Origin: an uncultured Clostridia bacterium
GTDB taxonomy: Bacteria; Bacillota_A; Clostridia; Oscillospirales; Oscillospiraceae
Direction: 5' to 3'
NCBI GenBank assembly: GCA_947167435.1
Contig: CAMVIC010000080.1
Span: 1 to 6,854 of the forward strand
Length of the DNA: 6,854 nucleotides
Shown here: in pieces, positions 5,531 through 6,854 of the stretch
Numbering within the stretch: the first letter of the stretch is position 1
Layout of the letters: every line of letters begins with the position of its first letter
The notes under the pieces: generated by a model
Told to the model about the DNA's origin: nothing
Databases searched by the model: none
The model's input: only the letters and a program-made list of their open reading frames with translations
Made by a program: the position numbers and the translations under genes

Positions 5531-5823
5531 TTCTCCGACTCCTCAAGTCTGCTGAATACGATATCATAGCCGCCGCGGCCATACTGCAGCGAACGGTTGA
5601 CCCGGCTGATGGTGGCGCTGGAGGCGCCGGTCTCGGCCAGAATATCGTTGTAAATCTTCCCCTCATGCAGACAGGCGGCAACCTGGTAGCGCTGCTCCAA
5701 CGCCATCAGCTCCGTCACGGAGCAGAGATCGTCAAAAAACTTCATGCATTCTTCCACGGTGTTGAGAGACAGAATCGCCTTATACATACCTTCGTTGCGC
5801 GGTTTGTTCTGCCTTTTGTTCAT
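5527..5823 (-). CDS. yerC: YerC/YecD family TrpR-related DNA-binding protein
   Basis: A 98-residue, all-helical protein of the TrpR-related YerC/YecD family, a putative transcription regulator whose ligand and targets are largely unknown. The family core runs from YKAILSL (14-20) through ECMKFFDDLCSVTELMALEQR (25-45), and the helix-turn-helix is in KIYNDILAETGASSATISRV (56-75), followed by NRSLQYGRGGYD, typical of the family. The ATG at 5823 was preferred over an in-frame TTG at 5856 because AGGAGG lies 5 bases before it. It is the first gene of a tight operon with the methyltransferase (4-base overlap) and hslO. Its leader is rich in short repeats, which fits self-regulation, though this is inference. 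Confidence 0.93.
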   Translation of the reverse strand: MNKRQNKPRNEGMYKAILSLNTVEECMKFFDDLCSVTELMALEQRYQVAACLHEGKIYNDILAETGASSATISRVNRSLQYGRGGYDIVFSRLEESEK

Positions 5824-5828
5824 GTGAG

Positions 5829-5834
5829 CCTCCT
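5829..5834 (-). promoter_or_regulatory. Ribosome-binding site that decides the yerC start
   Basis: AGGAGG on the minus strand, 5 bases before the ATG at 5823. It makes the TTG at 5856 very unlikely as a start. Confidence 0.85.
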
Positions 5835-5855
5835 GTGTGATTGAATTCGGTAACA

Positions 5856-5871
5856 ATCGTATTATCGTATT
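5856..5871. repeat. Perfect tandem 8-bp repeat in the yerC leader
   Basis: ATCGTATT at 5856-5863 is repeated at once at 5864-5871. It lies in the leader of the yerC operon, downstream of the predicted start of transcription (about 5886), where a bound protein could block transcription. Confidence 0.6.
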
Positions 5872-5878
5872 AATTGGA

Positions 5879-5904
5879 ACACCAGTATTAATATACTACA
5901 CCAG
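5879..5904. repeat. Direct repeat ACACCAG bracketing the yerC -10 element
   Basis: ACACCAG occurs at 5879-5885 and 5898-5904, a 19-base period. The copies flank and slightly overlap the predicted -10 at 5893-5898, with AGTAT/ATACT inverted arms between them (5884-5888 and 5893-5897). This arrangement is typical of an operator over a promoter, but seven bases is short and chance is possible. Confidence 0.45.
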
Positions 5905-5921
5905 CGATTCAGAAAAGTAAA
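5893..5921 (-). promoter_or_regulatory. Predicted promoter of the yerC-methyltransferase-hslO operon
   Basis: On the minus strand TTTACT (5916-5921) and TAGTAT (5893-5898) are separated by 17 bases, each matching four of six consensus positions. Transcription would start near 5886 and give a leader of about 63 bases. It is moderately convincing and is the best pair in the region. Confidence 0.55.
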
Positions 5922-5960
5922 GAGCTGAAGTTCTAAATTTTAAGAGACAGTGAAAACCAC

Positions 5961-5989
5961 TTGCAGAAAACACGCAGGCAAGATATAAT
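5961..5989 (+). promoter_or_regulatory. Promoter of the nfeD-SPFH operon
   Basis: TTGCAG (5961-5966) and a perfect TATAAT (5984-5989) are separated by 17 bases. Transcription would start near 5996, about 26 bases before the nfeD start codon. It is divergent from the yerC promoter, with the two -35 elements about 40 bases apart. Confidence 0.8.
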
Positions 5990-6021
5990 GTATGTCATGT
6001 ATAATGGAAAGGGTGAGCACA

Positions 6022-6480
6022 ATGTGGTTTGCAGGCGGATTCCTGAATATGACCGTGGTCTGGCTGGTGGCCATGATTCTGCTTCTGGTCGTCGAAGCGA
6101 TCGTACCGGGACTGATTTCCATCTGGTTTGCTTTCGGCGCCCTTGGCGCATTGATTGCGGCACTGACGGGCGCGGCCATCTGGCTGCAGGTTTTCTGGTT
6201 CCTGTTCCTCTCTGTTTTGGCCCTGATTCTCACAAGGCCGCTGGCAAAGAAATATATTAACGGCCGCATCGTTCCGACAAACGCCGATGTGATTATCGGC
6301 AAGGAGTGCGTGGTTACGGAGGCGATTGACAACGTGCTGGGGACAGGCGCGGTTTCCGTTGGCGGCAAGGTATGGACCGCGCGGATGGAGCGCGACAATC
6401 TCACAGCCAGAGAGGGCGAGCGGGTGCGCGCTGTAAGGATTGAGGGAGTCAAGCTGATCGTAAGTCCCGTGGATGAGTAA
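6022..6480 (+). CDS. NfeD family membrane protein (short form)
   Basis: A 152-residue protein with three membrane segments (about 8-28, 30-52 and 54-72) followed by a soluble OB-fold-like domain (about 89-148), including GKECVVTEAIDN, GTGAVSVGGKVW and GERVRAVRIEGVKLIV. This is the short NfeD form, without the N-terminal ClpP-like serine protease domain of long NfeD proteins. The family works with SPFH proteins in membrane microdomains and possibly in membrane quality control. The ATG at 6022 was chosen because AAAGGG lies 8 bases upstream; in-frame ATG at 5992 and GTG at 6013 are poorly placed for a ribosome-binding site, and 5992 lies before the likely transcription start. The SPFH gene follows 43 bases later on the same strand, surely in one operon. 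Confidence 0.93.
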   Translation: MWFAGGFLNMTVVWLVAMILLLVVEAIVPGLISIWFAFGALGALIAALTGAAIWLQVFWFLFLSVLALILTRPLAKKYINGRIVPTNADVIIGKECVVTEAIDNVLGTGAVSVGGKVWTARMERDNLTAREGERVRAVRIEGVKLIVSPVDE

Positions 6481-6523
6481 TGCCTTAGTTTTTCAATAAC
6501 AATAAAAAAAGGAGCGTATGAAA

Positions 6524-6854
6524 ATGTATTTCGGCGGCATGTCAATCGTTGTGATTGCATTGATTCTTCTGGTTCTGTTTATTCTGATTCGAAACATCCG
6601 CGTTGTCCAGCAGGCACGCGCCTACGTCATTGAGCGTCTGGGCGCCTACAAAACCACTTGGAACGTTGGCCTGCATTTGAAGGTTCCCTTCATTGAACGG
6701 GTGGCCAAGGTGGTCTCCCTGAAGGAGCAGGTTGCGGATTTCCCGCCCCAGCCCGTGATCACCAAGGATAACGTCACCATGCAGATCGACACGGTCGTGT
6801 ATTTCCAGATCACCGACCCGAAGCTCTTCACCTACGGCATCGAGCAGCCTATGG
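6524..6854 (+). CDS. SPFH/Band 7 stomatin-like protein (slipin), C-terminus cut by window edge
   Basis: The first 110 residues of a membrane-anchored SPFH (stomatin/prohibitin/flotillin/HflK) protein. One N-terminal membrane segment (about 6-23) is followed at once by the SPFH domain, with the close family signature AYVIERLGAYKTTWNVGLHL (33-52), VPFIERV (54-60), SLKEQVADFPPQPVITKDNV (65-84) and VVYFQITDPK (91-100). This is most like the stomatin-like/paraslipin branch, whose members form large membrane-bound oligomers. Two ATGs are possible: 6518 (only 3 bases after AAGGAG) and 6524 (9 bases after it). I chose 6524 for spacing; 6518 would add Met-Lys. The gene pairs with nfeD just upstream, a well-known conserved pair in bacteria. 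Confidence 0.94.
   Translation, partial: MYFGGMSIVVIALILLVLFILIRNIRVVQQARAYVIERLGAYKTTWNVGLHLKVPFIERVAKVVSLKEQVADFPPQPVITKDNVTMQIDTVVYFQITDPKLFTYGIEQPM

Noticed and set aside
5824..5856. Upstream TTG start for yerC
   Set aside because: A strong AGGAGG lies between it and the ATG at 5823, and the extra residues run over the repeat-rich leader.
6000..6005. A second TATAAT upstream of nfeD
   Set aside because: No -35 lies at a suitable distance, and it would leave almost no leader before the ribosome-binding site.
5992..6021. Upstream ATG or GTG start for nfeD
   Set aside because: The first lies before the likely transcription start, and neither has a properly spaced ribosome-binding site; the ATG at 6022 does.

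Overview
The window looks like chromosome from an anaerobic, low-oxygen-adapted member of the Firmicutes/Bacillota, most likely class Clostridia. This is an inference from several features: strong AGGAGG ribosome-binding sites, sigma-A promoters close to TTGACA/TATAAT, a class B sortase, a TrpR-related YerC/YecD protein, tRNA genes that encode their CCA ends, and a Tat-exported flavoprotein of the fumarate-reductase type common in gut Clostridia. Coding DNA is fairly GC-rich by eye and intergenic DNA is AT-rich. I cannot name a species.

Layout: everything from the left edge to about 5.82 kb is on the minus strand. Read in the direction of transcription, from right to left, it contains three groups. 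(a) A tight three-gene operon holds yerC-like regulator, SAM methyltransferase and hslO (Hsp33), with 4- and 8-base gene overlaps. (b) A four-tRNA operon, Val(UAC)-Phe(GAA)-Gly(GCC)-Cys(GCA), has a near-consensus promoter starting only 10 bases after the hslO stop and a clear terminator at its end. (c) Three single genes follow: an EamA/DMT-family transporter, a class B sortase with its own intrinsic terminator, and a Tat-exported FAD oxidoreductase that is cut by the left edge. The FAD gene has the richest regulatory region of the window: a consensus promoter whose -35 lies in one of two 19-bp direct repeats, and an inverted repeat in its leader.

From about 5.98 kb rightward the strand changes. 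A divergent regulatory region separates yerC from a short NfeD-family membrane protein, followed at once by an SPFH/stomatin-like (slipin) protein that runs off the right edge. This is the well-known NfeD-SPFH membrane-organising gene pair.

Most of this is ordinary core genome. I did not find a clearly new biological system. The parts most worth a second look are the repeat-bearing promoter of the FAD oxidoreductase, the repeat-dense leader of the yerC operon, and the unknown substrate of the exported flavoprotein.
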